Positions 8,623 through 16,467 of a stretch of DNA of 62,497 nt are shown one piece after another. Position 1 is the first letter of the stretch. Each line of letters begins with the position of its first letter. The stretch lies in NCBI GenBank assembly GCA_902594675.1, contig CACJNE010000009.1, positions 1 through 62,497 on the forward strand, read 5' to 3'. The translations under genes and the position numbers were made by a program. The notes beneath the pieces were generated by a model. That model was given only the letters and a program-made list of their open reading frames with translations, made no database searches and was not told where the DNA came from. This stretch comes from an uncultured Pelagibacteraceae bacterium. GTDB taxonomy: Bacteria > Pseudomonadota > Alphaproteobacteria > Pelagibacterales > Pelagibacteraceae.

Positions 8623-9654
8623 TTAATTATTATTTTTTCTTCCTCCAAAAACTGTATTTATAATTTTTGTTGGATTAATAGATCCTACAATATTATTGTT
8701 GTTATCTATTACAGCTACAGTCTTTTCTTGTGTTAATATTTTTTCTGCCACATTTTCAATTATTTCGTCTCTTAAAACTTTTAAATCACCTATATTTTCT
8801 GTAGCTGAAGAGTCCATTACATCTTCAATTAATAAAACTTTTTCTCTAGGAACTTCTTCAGTAAATTTTCTTACATATTCTGTCGCAGGATTTAAAACTA
8901 TATTTGCTGGAGTATCTAATTGTTCAATAATTCCATCTTTCATAATGGCAATTCGATCAGCAAGTTTAAGAGCTTCATCAAAATCATGAGTTATAAACAT
9001 AATTGTTTTTTGTAGCTTTTCTTGTAGTCTTAAGAATTCATCTTGCATCTCTTTTCGGATCAAAGGATCCAGCGCTGAAAAAGGTTCATCTAAAAACCAA
9101 ATATCTGGCTCAACTGCCAATGATCTAGCAATACCTACTCTCTGTTGTTGTCCTCCAGACAATTCTCGCGGAAAATAGTTTTCTCTTCCATCAAGACCAA
9201 CTAGTTTTACCATATCCATTGCTTTATTGATGCTCTCCCCGGTATTAATACCCTTAATTTGCAAAGGAAAAGCTATATTTTCGACAACTGTTTTATGGGG
9301 AAGAAGCGCAAAACTTTGAAAAACCATTCCCATCTTATTTCTTCTTAGTTCGATCAATTCTTTATTATTTAAATTTAATAGATCTTGACCTTCAATGAAG
9401 ATTTTTCCACCTGTTGCATCTGTTAATCTCGATATACATCTTAACAGTGTAGACTTACCTGAACCTGAAAGTCCCATTACGACCAACATTTCTCCTTTGG
9501 ATACCTCAAATGAAGCATTATTAACCCCAACTATACATCCATTTTCCTGAAAAGTTTTTGCATCTACATTGCCATTCGCTTCATTAAGCATAGTTTCAGC
9601 ATTTTCGCCAAATATCTTATAAACAGACTCACATTTAATTACTGGTTCAGACAT
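8623..9654 (-). CDS. tmoV: TMAO/betaine-type ABC transporter ATP-binding protein (TmoV/ProV-like)
   Basis: This cytoplasmic ATPase subunit powers the permease encoded just downstream. In the 343-aa protein the Walker A motif GLSGSGKST is near residue 61. The Q-loop region is GMVFQSFALLPHKTV, the ABC signature is LSGGQQQRVGIARSLA, and Walker B with the catalytic glutamate is IWFLDEPFSALDP. The switch histidine is in FITHDFDEA. After about residue 275 there is a C-terminal CBS-like regulatory part, as in ProV/OpuAA. The N-terminal extension (ESVYKIFGENAETMLNEANG) is also ProV-like. The gene starts 66 bases after a small unknown gene. Confidence 0.85.
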   Translation of the reverse strand: MSEPVIKCESVYKIFGENAETMLNEANGNVDAKTFQENGCIVGVNNASFEVSKGEMLVVMGLSGSGKSTLLRCISRLTDATGGKIFIEGQDLLNLNNKELIELRRNKMGMVFQSFALLPHKTVVENIAFPLQIKGINTGESINKAMDMVKLVGLDGRENYFPRELSGGQQQRVGIARSLAVEPDIWFLDEPFSALDPLIRKEMQDEFLRLQEKLQKTIMFITHDFDEALKLADRIAIMKDGIIEQLDTPANIVLNPATEYVRKFTEEVPREKVLLIEDVMDSSATENIGDLKVLRDEIIENVAEKILTQEKTVAVIDNNNNIVGSINPTKIINTVFGGRKNNN

Positions 9655-9720
9655 AAATTATAATAAGGTTATACGAAATTAAGATAAAATAAAATCTCTT
9701 AAATTTGTTAAATTTCCTCC

Positions 9721-10266
9721 CTAAAAATTTTTTATAAAATAAACTCTTGTATCAATTCCTGTGCTTAAAAAACTTAAAGCCTCTCCACTTACAGAAATAG
9801 TTTCATCTACGCCAACATTATTTCCACTAACCACAAAACCTGCAAAGCACTTATTTTTTTCTTTATCCCATTTAACAAACGTTTCATCTATCTTATTGCC
9901 ATTAATGGTGTAAATTTCGTGTGCTCTAAAGTTTAAGAAATTTGCTCCCATAATTGCACGTTGAGGAATAAGTTTTGTTGCTTTACAAACCGCCTCGTAT
10001 AATTCTTCTGATAATTTAAAATGATCTGTACCATCAAAAGAAACTAAAATTCCTGATGGAAGACTTGAGATTAATTTATTTAATTTTCTCTCTTGAGCAA
10101 TTCTTTCTTCTTCTAGTTTCATTTTAGCAACCAACTCATCACCTTCACCAAATATTTTATTCAAGATAAAAAAAGTTATAAATATAATAACTATAATTCC
10201 TATTAACCCACCAAACTGTTTGATAGGTTCTGGTAATTCCTTAAAATTACTCTTGTAGTTTTCCAT
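9721..10266 (-). CDS. Unknown single-span membrane protein
   Basis: I do not recognise a family. From the chosen ATG (10264-10266) the protein has 181 residues. Residues about 19-41 (FGGLIGIIVIIFITFFILNK) form one membrane helix near the N-terminus. The rest is a soluble domain of mixed character, probably facing the periplasm, with two cysteines (VCKATK and KCFAGF). I chose this start because it overlaps the MORN gene by only 20 bases and has a weak GGA in front. Upstream ATGs at 10296 and 10323 are possible, the latter with an AAAGGG box, but it would overlap the MORN gene by 77 bases. It belongs to three unknown genes lying between tmoX and tmoV. Confidence 0.6.
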   Translation of the reverse strand: MENYKSNFKELPEPIKQFGGLIGIIVIIFITFFILNKIFGEGDELVAKMKLEEERIAQERKLNKLISSLPSGILVSFDGTDHFKLSEELYEAVCKATKLIPQRAIMGANFLNFRAHEIYTINGNKIDETFVKWDKEKNKCFAGFVVSGNNVGVDETISVSGEALSFLSTGIDTRVYFIKNF

Positions 10267-10627
10267 TTTTCCAAATACCAGTTTTTTGTTTTCCATCAGA
10301 CCAAGTAAAAGTTCCTTTACCATTCATAAATCCCTTTGCCCATTCACCTTCGTAAGTTGAGCCATCGGGAAAAAATAAAGTTCCAACACCGCTCCATTCA
10401 CTATTTTTAAATTCGCCTTTGTAAATATATCCGTTAGGCCAAGTTTCTACTCCTTGACCATGTTTTTTGGTTGCAACCCACTCACCTTCATAGGTTGTTT
10501 TGTCTGTATAAATCCATTTACCATAACCATTTTCACAGTTACCTTCTTTACAACCTGTGCTTCTTGCCTGGGCAATTGACACTGCTAAAAGGTAAAAAAG
10601 GATGCAAAATAATAGTCTTTTCATCAT
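10247..10627 (-). CDS. Exported MORN-repeat protein
   Basis: The 126-aa protein starts with a signal peptide (MMKRLLFCILFYLLAVSIAQA). Four MORN-type repeats of about 23 residues follow from roughly residue 34, for example TYEGEWVATKKHGQGVETW, YKGEFKNSEWSGVGTLFF and TYEGEWAKGFMNGKGTF. MORN repeats form elongated beta-sheet surfaces; in bacteria their role is mostly unknown. Two cysteines (GCKEGNCENG) just after the signal peptide could form a disulfide. It overlaps the next unknown gene. Its position between tmoX and tmoVW suggests co-transcription with the transporter but proves no functional link. Confidence 0.8.
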   Translation of the reverse strand: MMKRLLFCILFYLLAVSIAQARSTGCKEGNCENGYGKWIYTDKTTYEGEWVATKKHGQGVETWPNGYIYKGEFKNSEWSGVGTLFFPDGSTYEGEWAKGFMNGKGTFTWSDGKQKTGIWKNGKLQE

Positions 10628-10658
10628 TTCATTTTACACATTATTTATGAAAAAAAAA

Positions 10659-11123
10659 TTAGGCATTTTTTGTTTTATTTTTGCAATAATAAATAGTTAT
10701 ATATTTTTCTGAATTTTCGCTGTTAATGTTCTTAGTTATTTCGTGAATTAATTCTCCGGTTTTTCTAGTAATTATTGCAGATTCTGAATAACTTTTTTCT
10801 TTATTAAATGCTTTAAATAAAACCACATCTTTGTTTACTATTTTAACATCAAAATTTGAATTTTGTGAGAAAAAATCTGACAATCCATTAACCATCAAAG
10901 TACTTGGTTGATTAGTATATAATTTTAAAGAATTTAAATTCTGTTCATCAACTTCTTCCGCTAAAAACGTTTTATAATTATATTCAGAGTTTTTGATTAT
11001 TTTTTTTTCTAATTTACAATTAAATTCCAAATTAAGATCTTCATTTATATTAATATTTTTTGCAAAAGTATTATTAAGGGCAATAAAGCTAAAAAATATA
11101 AAATAAAATAATTTGATCATCAC
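10659..11123 (-). CDS. Unknown exported protein
   Basis: I do not recognise a family. The 154-aa protein has a signal peptide of about 21 residues (MMIKLFYFIFFSFIALNNTFA). The mature part, about 130 residues, is rich in Lys, Asn and Glu and predicted to be mainly beta, with two cysteines (EFNCKLE and YYCKNKTKNA) that may pair. It is therefore probably a small periplasmic protein. It lies directly downstream of tmoX, beyond that gene's terminator-like hairpin, and 31 bases upstream of the MORN-repeat gene. Expression probably depends on read-through from tmoX, as there is little room for its own promoter. Confidence 0.6.
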   Translation of the reverse strand: MMIKLFYFIFFSFIALNNTFAKNININEDLNLEFNCKLEKKIIKNSEYNYKTFLAEEVDEQNLNSLKLYTNQPSTLMVNGLSDFFSQNSNFDVKIVNKDVVLFKAFNKEKSYSESAIITRKTGELIHEITKNINSENSEKYITIYYCKNKTKNA

Positions 11124-11143
11124 ATATTAGTTTTTGTTAAAAA

Positions 11144-11174
11144 AAATCTCCCCCAACATAGTTGGGAGAGATTT
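11144..11174 (-). terminator. Rho-independent terminator after tmoX
   Basis: A 14-bp stem with one mismatch (11144-11157 with 11161-11174) closes a 3-nt loop. Read on the minus strand, it is GC-rich in the middle (CTCCCAAC / GTTGGGGG) and is followed by a run of seven T. It lies 20 bases after the tmoX stop. It would end most tmoX transcripts and let a fraction continue into the three small genes and tmoVW, a common way to make binding protein in excess. Confidence 0.8.
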
Positions 11175-11193
11175 AATTTTTAGTTTTTAAAGC

Positions 11194-12141
11194 TTATTTT
11201 GTAAACGCTTGCCAAACACTCTTATTATCAGCTAACCATTTTTTAGCTGCATCTTCATGAGTCATCTTGTCAACGTCAACTAAAGCTGCCATTGCACCAA
11301 TTTGACTTGTAGAGAAAGAAAGTTTTTGAAACGCCTTAGCTGCTGCAGGATGAGTTTTTGGAAAATCTTCATGCGCTGCCTTTTTCAAATATCCATCTGG
11401 AGAACCACATTTTCCATCTCCACCATCTTCTGGTCTACAACCAGCTGTGTATGGAGGAAAGTCGATGAAAGTAAAACCAGCACCATCTGTAAAGTTTGGT
11501 GTCCAGTTAAATATGATAGTTCCTCTTCCTTCTTTTTTAGCTGCTGCTAATTCTGCCCATAATGCATCTGCACTACCAGCAAATTTAACCCACCATAGAT
11601 CTCCTAAACCAAGAGCATCAACTCTTTGAGGTATTAAATCTCCATGCCAAGTTTGTGGTCCTTCCAACATTCTTCCTTTTCCATCTGGAGAGTCAGGTGT
11701 TGTAAAGTTTTTTGCACAATCTGGATTTTTTAAAGCAGTCCAATCAGGTAGACCTGGGCATAAGCCTTTTTCTACAACCCAGTTAGGATAACCCATATCT
11801 TCAAGAGTTCTTGCTTCGTGATCACCCATATCTAATAAACCACCTTTATCTAAAGCAGTTGTGAATGATTTACCAAAAGCAGATTCCCACACTTCGTGAG
11901 ATATAGTTACGTCTCCAATTCTAATTGACTCGTATACTGCCTGTGAGTCAGCATTTACATATTTTACATTGTTACCCATGCTTTCAAATATTCCACCAAT
12001 AACATAGGCCATTACAATTTGGCTTGACCAGTTATGAGTTGGGATAACAATCGGTTTTTTACTATCCGCTGCGTTAGAAATTCCTGCAAAACTTACAAGA
12101 GAAATCACTAAAGCTGATAGTAGAGATATTATTTTTCTCAT
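11194..12141 (-). CDS. tmoX: TMAO/betaine-type periplasmic binding protein (TmoX/ProX-like)
   Basis: It captures a quaternary or tertiary amine oxide in the periplasm for the TmoVW importer. The 315-aa protein carries a 24-residue signal peptide (ends AGISNA). It belongs to the OpuAC/ProX family, which binds ligand in a tryptophan cage. Trp is abundant here (38, 85, 121, 134, 165, 183, 184, 195, 213), and the early THNWSSQ segment is typical. TMAO is preferred over glycine betaine because the gene is divergent from the TMAO demethylase gene tdm and near tmm. A clear promoter (TTGACT-17-GATAAT), a strong AAGGGGAAA ribosome-binding site and a terminator frame it, as expected for a very highly expressed gene. 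Confidence 0.85.
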   Translation of the reverse strand: MRKIISLLSALVISLVSFAGISNAADSKKPIVIPTHNWSSQIVMAYVIGGIFESMGNNVKYVNADSQAVYESIRIGDVTISHEVWESAFGKSFTTALDKGGLLDMGDHEARTLEDMGYPNWVVEKGLCPGLPDWTALKNPDCAKNFTTPDSPDGKGRMLEGPQTWHGDLIPQRVDALGLGDLWWVKFAGSADALWAELAAAKKEGRGTIIFNWTPNFTDGAGFTFIDFPPYTAGCRPEDGGDGKCGSPDGYLKKAAHEDFPKTHPAAAKAFQKLSFSTSQIGAMAALVDVDKMTHEDAAKKWLADNKSVWQAFTK

Positions 12142-12172
12142 TATTTCCCCTTTCCTTAATATTAAGAACTAA

Positions 12173-12201
12173 ATTATCTTCTCTATTAAAGAGACAGTCA
12201 A
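12173..12201 (-). promoter_or_regulatory. Predicted tmoX promoter
   Basis: On the minus strand, TTGACT (12196-12201) and GATAAT (12173-12178) are separated by exactly 17 bases, five of six matches to each sigma-70 consensus hexamer. The start is predicted near 12166, giving a leader of about 25 nt with a strong ribosome-binding site. A long palindrome sits 15 bases upstream of the -35. Confidence 0.65.
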
Positions 12202-12215
12202 CAAGCAAAATAGAT

Positions 12216-12250
12216 ACAAATGTATATATAAAATTTATATATAAATTTGT
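12216..12250. promoter_or_regulatory. 35-bp near-perfect palindrome between tmoX and tdm, candidate operator
   Basis: The two 17-base arms around a central A (12233) are complementary at 16 of 17 positions; only 12222/12244 mismatch. The outer ends are ACAAA and TTTGT, the inner arms TATATATAAA and TTTATATATA. It lies upstream of the tmoX -35 and touches the predicted tdm -35, so one bound regulator could control both genes. AT-rich sequence makes short palindromes common, but this length is unusual. Confidence 0.6.
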
Positions 12251-12278
12251 TGATACTTTAATATAGTTTGGGCATATT
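12250..12278 (+). promoter_or_regulatory. Predicted tdm promoter
   Basis: TTGATA (12250-12255) and CATATT (12273-12278) are separated by 17 bases. The predicted start is about 12284-12286, only a few bases before the tdm ATG at 12289, so the message would be nearly leaderless. No Shine-Dalgarno is visible before that ATG. Confidence 0.45.
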
Positions 12279-12288
12279 TAAATTATAT

Positions 12289-14628
12289 ATGCAAACTAGT
12301 TTAGCGATAAAAGAACCTGGTTTAAATGTACTACCACCTGGAGTTGAAAGATATATTGTCAATGCTGGTGGAATTACTGGAATTCAAATTTTTCCTGATG
12401 ACGAAATTCAAATAATTAATAATGAAGGAAATCAAATTTGCGAAATCAATTCTTTCGATAAAAACGGAAACTCAGAATTAGGTCTTTTAAATTTAAAAGA
12501 AAATAAAAATTCTTCTGAAATAAAAAAAATACTTTTTAAAAGAGAAGAAAGTTCTATGCAGGCTTTGCTTCAACTAAACAAAAGAAATTTAAAAATTGAA
12601 AAAGCTAAGTCAGCAATATTATTTGATAAAAATACTAAAGCTGGTGAAAAAATAAATTTAAAATCTAAAGATAAATGTTATTGCATATTTGCAGCGCCTG
12701 CAGATGACATGCTTGTTCATGATCAAAATCCACCCTCAGATTTAACAATAATAATAAAAAGAGCTAAAATTAAAAATAATGATAAAGAATTTTCATTAAT
12801 ACCAGATCCAATTTATGATCCAGATCATGAAGTAAATATTGATAGAAAAACTGCAACTGGCTATCAAGTCAAAGCTGGTGATTATATTCAAATTATAACA
12901 CCAACAGGAAGACAGTGTTCGGACTTTGTTGCTTATGATACAGCTAAATTAGAAAAAGGTTTGGAGAGAGGTCTTGATTGGCAAACAACTAGAACTTTTA
13001 TGGGTCATACTTTTCCTGGTCCAGGCCTATATTCAAAATTTTATGACACTGATCATGAACCTTTAATAGAAGTGATAAGAGATACTGTTGGTATACACGA
13101 TACATTCAACTTAGCCTGTACTTCAAAATACTATGAAGACTCAGGATATTTTGGGCATGCAAATTGCTCTGATAATTTAAATGGATCTATGGAAAAATAT
13201 GGAGTAGAGAAAAAAAAAGGTTGGCAGGCAATAAATCTTTTTTTTAATACATCTGCTGGAGGTCTAAATTCAGTAACCTCAGACGAGTCATATGCAAGAC
13301 CAGGTGATTATGTAATTTTTAAAGCACTTAAAGATTTAACCTGTGGTACAACAGCTTGTCCTAGTGATATTGATAGCTGTAATGGATGGAACCCTACTGA
13401 TATTTTTGTTAGAACTTATGAAAAAAGTAAAGAATTTACAAAATCTTATGGATTTAGAATGAAAACTGACTCAGAAAATAAGCTTACAAGGAACACAGGG
13501 TTTTACGAAAGAACTTCTAAACTAACTAGAAACTTTGTTGATGCTAGAGGTTTTTGGTTACCAAATGATTATACAAAACATGGAGTTATTAACGAATATA
13601 ATGCTTGTAGAGAGAAAGCTGTTTTAATTGATTTATCTTCTTTAAGAAAGTTTGAAATTCTTGGTCCTGATGCTGAAGAATTAATGAATTACACTTTAAC
13701 TCGAAATATTAAAAAACTTTCAGTAGGCCAAATTGTTTATTCAGCAATGTGCTATGAAAATGGGACCATGTTTGATGATGGCACTTTATTAAAACTTAGT
13801 GATCATGGTTTTAGATGGGTTTGTGGAGATGAATATGGTGGGGAATGGCTTAAAGAACAAGCAAAAAAGAAAAATTATAAAGTTCATATAAAAAATTCTA
13901 CAGACCAAATAAATAACCTATCTTTGCAAGGACCAAAAAGTAGAAAAATTTTAGAAAAAATAATTTTTACACCTCCTACACAGCCCTCAATATCTGAATT
14001 GGAATGGTTTAGATTTAGTATTTGTAGATTAGAAGAATTAAATGGAATACCATTAATTGTTTCAAGGACTGGTTATACTGGTGAACTTGGTTTTGAAATT
14101 TGGTGTCACCCAAGCGATGCACCAACTGTTTGGGATAAAGTAATGGAAGCAGGTAAAGACGAAGGTTTGATACCTGCTGGTTTTGCTGCTTTAGATCTTT
14201 TAAGAATTGAAGCTGGTTTAATATTATTTGGTAATGAATTTGACGGGCAACAAGATCCCTTTGAAGCAGGGATAGGTTTTTCTGTACCATTAATATCTAA
14301 AACGGAAGATTTTATAGGAAGAGAAAACCTAATTAAAAGAAAAGAAAACCCTCAAAAAAAATTAGTTGGGTTAGAATTGATTGGTAAAGAACAAGCAAAC
14401 CATGGAGACTGTGTACACATTGGAAGATCTCAAGTTGGAGTGATTACAAGTGGGTGCATTTCACCAACATTAAATAAAAATATTGCCTTATGCAGAATAG
14501 ATGTAGGTCATTCAGAAATAGGAAATGAAGTTGAAATTGGAAAAATAGATGGTCATCAAAAAAGAATTCCAGCTAAAATTGTAGGATTTCCTCATTACGA
14601 TCCTAAGAAAACTAAAGTTAGATCATAA
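12289..14628 (+). CDS. tdm: Trimethylamine N-oxide demethylase (DUF1989-GcvT fusion)
   Basis: Tdm splits TMAO into dimethylamine and formaldehyde in the cytoplasm, and its tetrahydrofolate-binding half can capture the formaldehyde. The protein has 779 aa from the ATG at 12289; an in-frame TTG seven codons earlier is unlikely. Residues about 1-380 form the DUF1989 part with the catalytic-type GRQCSDF (D212) and cysteines 277, 293, 352 and 357, spaced as in the three-cysteine zinc site of characterised Tdm. Residues about 415-779 are a GcvT-type aminomethyltransferase domain (SRTGYTGELGFEIW; LDLLRIEAGLILFGNEFD). It is divergent from tmoX and overlaps the next gene by one base. An ordinary urea-carboxylase-associated protein lacks the GcvT half, so the call is strong. 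Confidence 0.9.
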   Translation: MQTSLAIKEPGLNVLPPGVERYIVNAGGITGIQIFPDDEIQIINNEGNQICEINSFDKNGNSELGLLNLKENKNSSEIKKILFKREESSMQALLQLNKRNLKIEKAKSAILFDKNTKAGEKINLKSKDKCYCIFAAPADDMLVHDQNPPSDLTIIIKRAKIKNNDKEFSLIPDPIYDPDHEVNIDRKTATGYQVKAGDYIQIITPTGRQCSDFVAYDTAKLEKGLERGLDWQTTRTFMGHTFPGPGLYSKFYDTDHEPLIEVIRDTVGIHDTFNLACTSKYYEDSGYFGHANCSDNLNGSMEKYGVEKKKGWQAINLFFNTSAGGLNSVTSDESYARPGDYVIFKALKDLTCGTTACPSDIDSCNGWNPTDIFVRTYEKSKEFTKSYGFRMKTDSENKLTRNTGFYERTSKLTRNFVDARGFWLPNDYTKHGVINEYNACREKAVLIDLSSLRKFEILGPDAEELMNYTLTRNIKKLSVGQIVYSAMCYENGTMFDDGTLLKLSDHGFRWVCGDEYGGEWLKEQAKKKNYKVHIKNSTDQINNLSLQGPKSRKILEKIIFTPPTQPSISELEWFRFSICRLEELNGIPLIVSRTGYTGELGFEIWCHPSDAPTVWDKVMEAGKDEGLIPAGFAALDLLRIEAGLILFGNEFDGQQDPFEAGIGFSVPLISKTEDFIGRENLIKRKENPQKKLVGLELIGKEQANHGDCVHIGRSQVGVITSGCISPTLNKNIALCRIDVGHSEIGNEVEIGKIDGHQKRIPAKIVGFPHYDPKKTKVRS

Positions 14629-14978
14629 TGCCTAAATCAACAAAAGATCTATTAGAATTTTGGGAAGATCAAATGAAGCTTTCTCATACTTCTAGTAACT
14701 ACTTTTTTAGAAAATCACCTTCACACTATCATATGATGCTACTTGTAATGTCTGCATTTAAATTAAAACAAAATTTATCTGTAGAAGAATTAAAAACAAA
14801 ATTATTTAAAACTTCACGACCAAAATCTGCTTTAATTATTAATGAGGCATGTGAAAAAGGGTTTTTTTATTTAGAGAAAACTTCAGAGGATCAAAGGAAA
14901 AAGCATATTAAACCAAGCGCCTCATTTATTGAGGAATTTAACGATTATTTGTCCACTCTTAAAAATTTAAGTTTTTAA
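14628..14978 (+). CDS. Small putative winged-helix (MarR-like) regulator
   Basis: The 116-aa protein has the layout of a short winged-helix regulator: an N-terminal helix (DLLEFWEDQMK), a helix-turn-helix-like segment (LSVEELKTKLFKTSRPKSALIINEACEKGFF), then a wing-like stretch (YLEKTSEDQRKKHIKPS) and a C-terminal helix. EDQRKKHI resembles the DQRxK wing of MarR-type proteins. Its ATG overlaps the tdm stop (TAATG), so the two are translationally coupled. An obvious target is the palindrome before tdm. The fold is my reading of the sequence, not a firm family match; it could also be an unrelated small protein. Confidence 0.5.
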   Translation: MPKSTKDLLEFWEDQMKLSHTSSNYFFRKSPSHYHMMLLVMSAFKLKQNLSVEELKTKLFKTSRPKSALIINEACEKGFFYLEKTSEDQRKKHIKPSASFIEEFNDYLSTLKNLSF

Positions 14979-15075
14979 TAGTATGTTAATTTAAGGTTGT
15001 ATAATTTTTTATTTCTAAATTTTATATATAAAAAAAATTATATATTTAACCTTTTCCAAAAAATAATGTTTCATT

Positions 15076-16401
15076 ATGTCATTACCGACAAAAGCTAAAG
15101 TAGTAATAGTTGGTGGAGGAATTCACGGACTAAGTACTGCTTGGAAATTATCTGAAACATATAAAAATCCTAACGATGTTGTTGTGCTCGAGAAAAAAGA
15201 TACTGCTTCAGGAGCAAGTGGAATTGCTTGTGGTGTTGTAAGAAATAATTACTTCCAACCTGCAATGAGAGAATTGATGGCCCATTCTGTGAGTATATGG
15301 GAAAGTGATGCGAAAGCTTTTAAATATAATCCAGTTGGTTACATGCAGATTTCACCAGAGGTTATGCATAAAGATGTAGCTAGTATTTATGAACAACAAA
15401 AAGCAATAGGTTATGAATCTGTATTCGTTGAAGGTGAAAAAGATTGCATGAAATACATGAAAGGTATTTTTGATGATTGGCAAGCAAAAGGTATTACCTC
15501 TGTATTGCATGAAAAAAAAGGTGGTTATGCTTTCAATAAAGACTCAATTAAAGCTCTTGAGAAAAAAGCAAATTCAAACGGTGTCAATGTACATAAAGGT
15601 GTAAAAGTTACAGGTTTTAAAAGAGGTAGTAACAGTAATGCAATTACGGGTGTTGTTACAGACCAAGGTACAATAGATTGTGATCAAGTAGTAATAGGTG
15701 CGGGTCCCTGGGTAAGAGACTTTTGGAATATGTTAGAACTACCAAAGACTACCGAAATAAAAGGTAAAGATGGAAAGATGCATGAAGTGGATATGTGGAA
15801 GTACTGGTTTTTACAAGAAGGAGTTTTAGGTGTTGATGCTGATTATTTAAAAACAAACGATGGCAAACCTCCCCCAGTAATTCATGTAGATACAGATGCA
15901 CCTCTTTATTCAGATATGAATGGAAAATTAATAACTGATGAACTTTGGGGAATTTACTACAAACCTGATATAGAGGGATTGGGTGTGCAAGGAGGTACGT
16001 CACCTTATGTAGTACAAAAACATTTTGATCAAGTTAATGTTGATCCTTATGGAATTGAGTCACCTGAATTTCAAACAACAGATAAGTTTTCAGATATGTG
16101 GACAGCAGCATTAGCACATATTCAAAAAAGATTTGTTGGAAAATCAAACTTGTATAGAAAAGGACCATCTGGTGGCCTTGGATGTTTAACTCCTGACTCA
16201 TTTCCAATTTTTGACAGATTTTTTGAAAATGTTTACATGATTGCTGATGCTAATCATGGATATAAAATGTTAGGTGTTGGTCATTTAGTTGCGCAGGAAG
16301 TTTTAGGGAAAGAAAGCGAATTATTGAAACCTTTTAGATTCAATCGATACGCGAAAGGAGAACTTCATCCAACGTCTAATAGTCCGTTTCCATGGAGTTA
16401 A
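15076..16401 (+). CDS. FAD-dependent amine oxidoreductase (sarcosine oxidase beta / MgdA-like)
   Basis: This DAO-family flavoenzyme probably oxidises an N-methyl or secondary amino acid. The 441-aa protein opens with the FAD motif VVIVGGGIHGLSTAWKLSE. Residues 50-60 (ASGASGIACGVVRNNYF) are the typical second FAD segment, and VVIGAGPWVRDFW and GPSGGLGCLTPDSFPIFD fit the SoxB/MgdA group. The following genes are a GlnT-like ligase and glutamate-synthase-domain subunits, so N-methylglutamate or a gamma-glutamyl derivative is a likely substrate class. The other three subunits expected for a heterotetrameric sarcosine oxidase or N-methylglutamate dehydrogenase are not adjacent, so it may act alone or with distant partners. 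Confidence 0.75.
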   Translation: MSLPTKAKVVIVGGGIHGLSTAWKLSETYKNPNDVVVLEKKDTASGASGIACGVVRNNYFQPAMRELMAHSVSIWESDAKAFKYNPVGYMQISPEVMHKDVASIYEQQKAIGYESVFVEGEKDCMKYMKGIFDDWQAKGITSVLHEKKGGYAFNKDSIKALEKKANSNGVNVHKGVKVTGFKRGSNSNAITGVVTDQGTIDCDQVVIGAGPWVRDFWNMLELPKTTEIKGKDGKMHEVDMWKYWFLQEGVLGVDADYLKTNDGKPPPVIHVDTDAPLYSDMNGKLITDELWGIYYKPDIEGLGVQGGTSPYVVQKHFDQVNVDPYGIESPEFQTTDKFSDMWTAALAHIQKRFVGKSNLYRKGPSGGLGCLTPDSFPIFDRFFENVYMIADANHGYKMLGVGHLVAQEVLGKESELLKPFRFNRYAKGELHPTSNSPFPWS

Positions 16402-16467
16402 TTTATCTGAGTAGACAGATGTTTTATTTTCAGTTAACTTTTTGGACTAAAAATTCTTAGGGGGAAT

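Noticed and set aside
12268..12288. TTG start for tdm, seven codons upstream of the ATG
   Set aside because: It lies inside the predicted promoter (before the -10 element), so it would not be in the message.
14995..15075. Repeated TTTATATATA-like stretches before the FAD oxidase gene, similar to the palindrome before tdm
   Set aside because: The arms do not pair over more than about 8 bases, and such sequence is expected by chance at this AT content.
16405..16420. Small hairpin (ATCTG/CAGAT) after the FAD oxidase gene
   Set aside because: Only 5 bp with a 6-nt loop; a T-rich stretch follows, but the stem is too weak to call a terminator.
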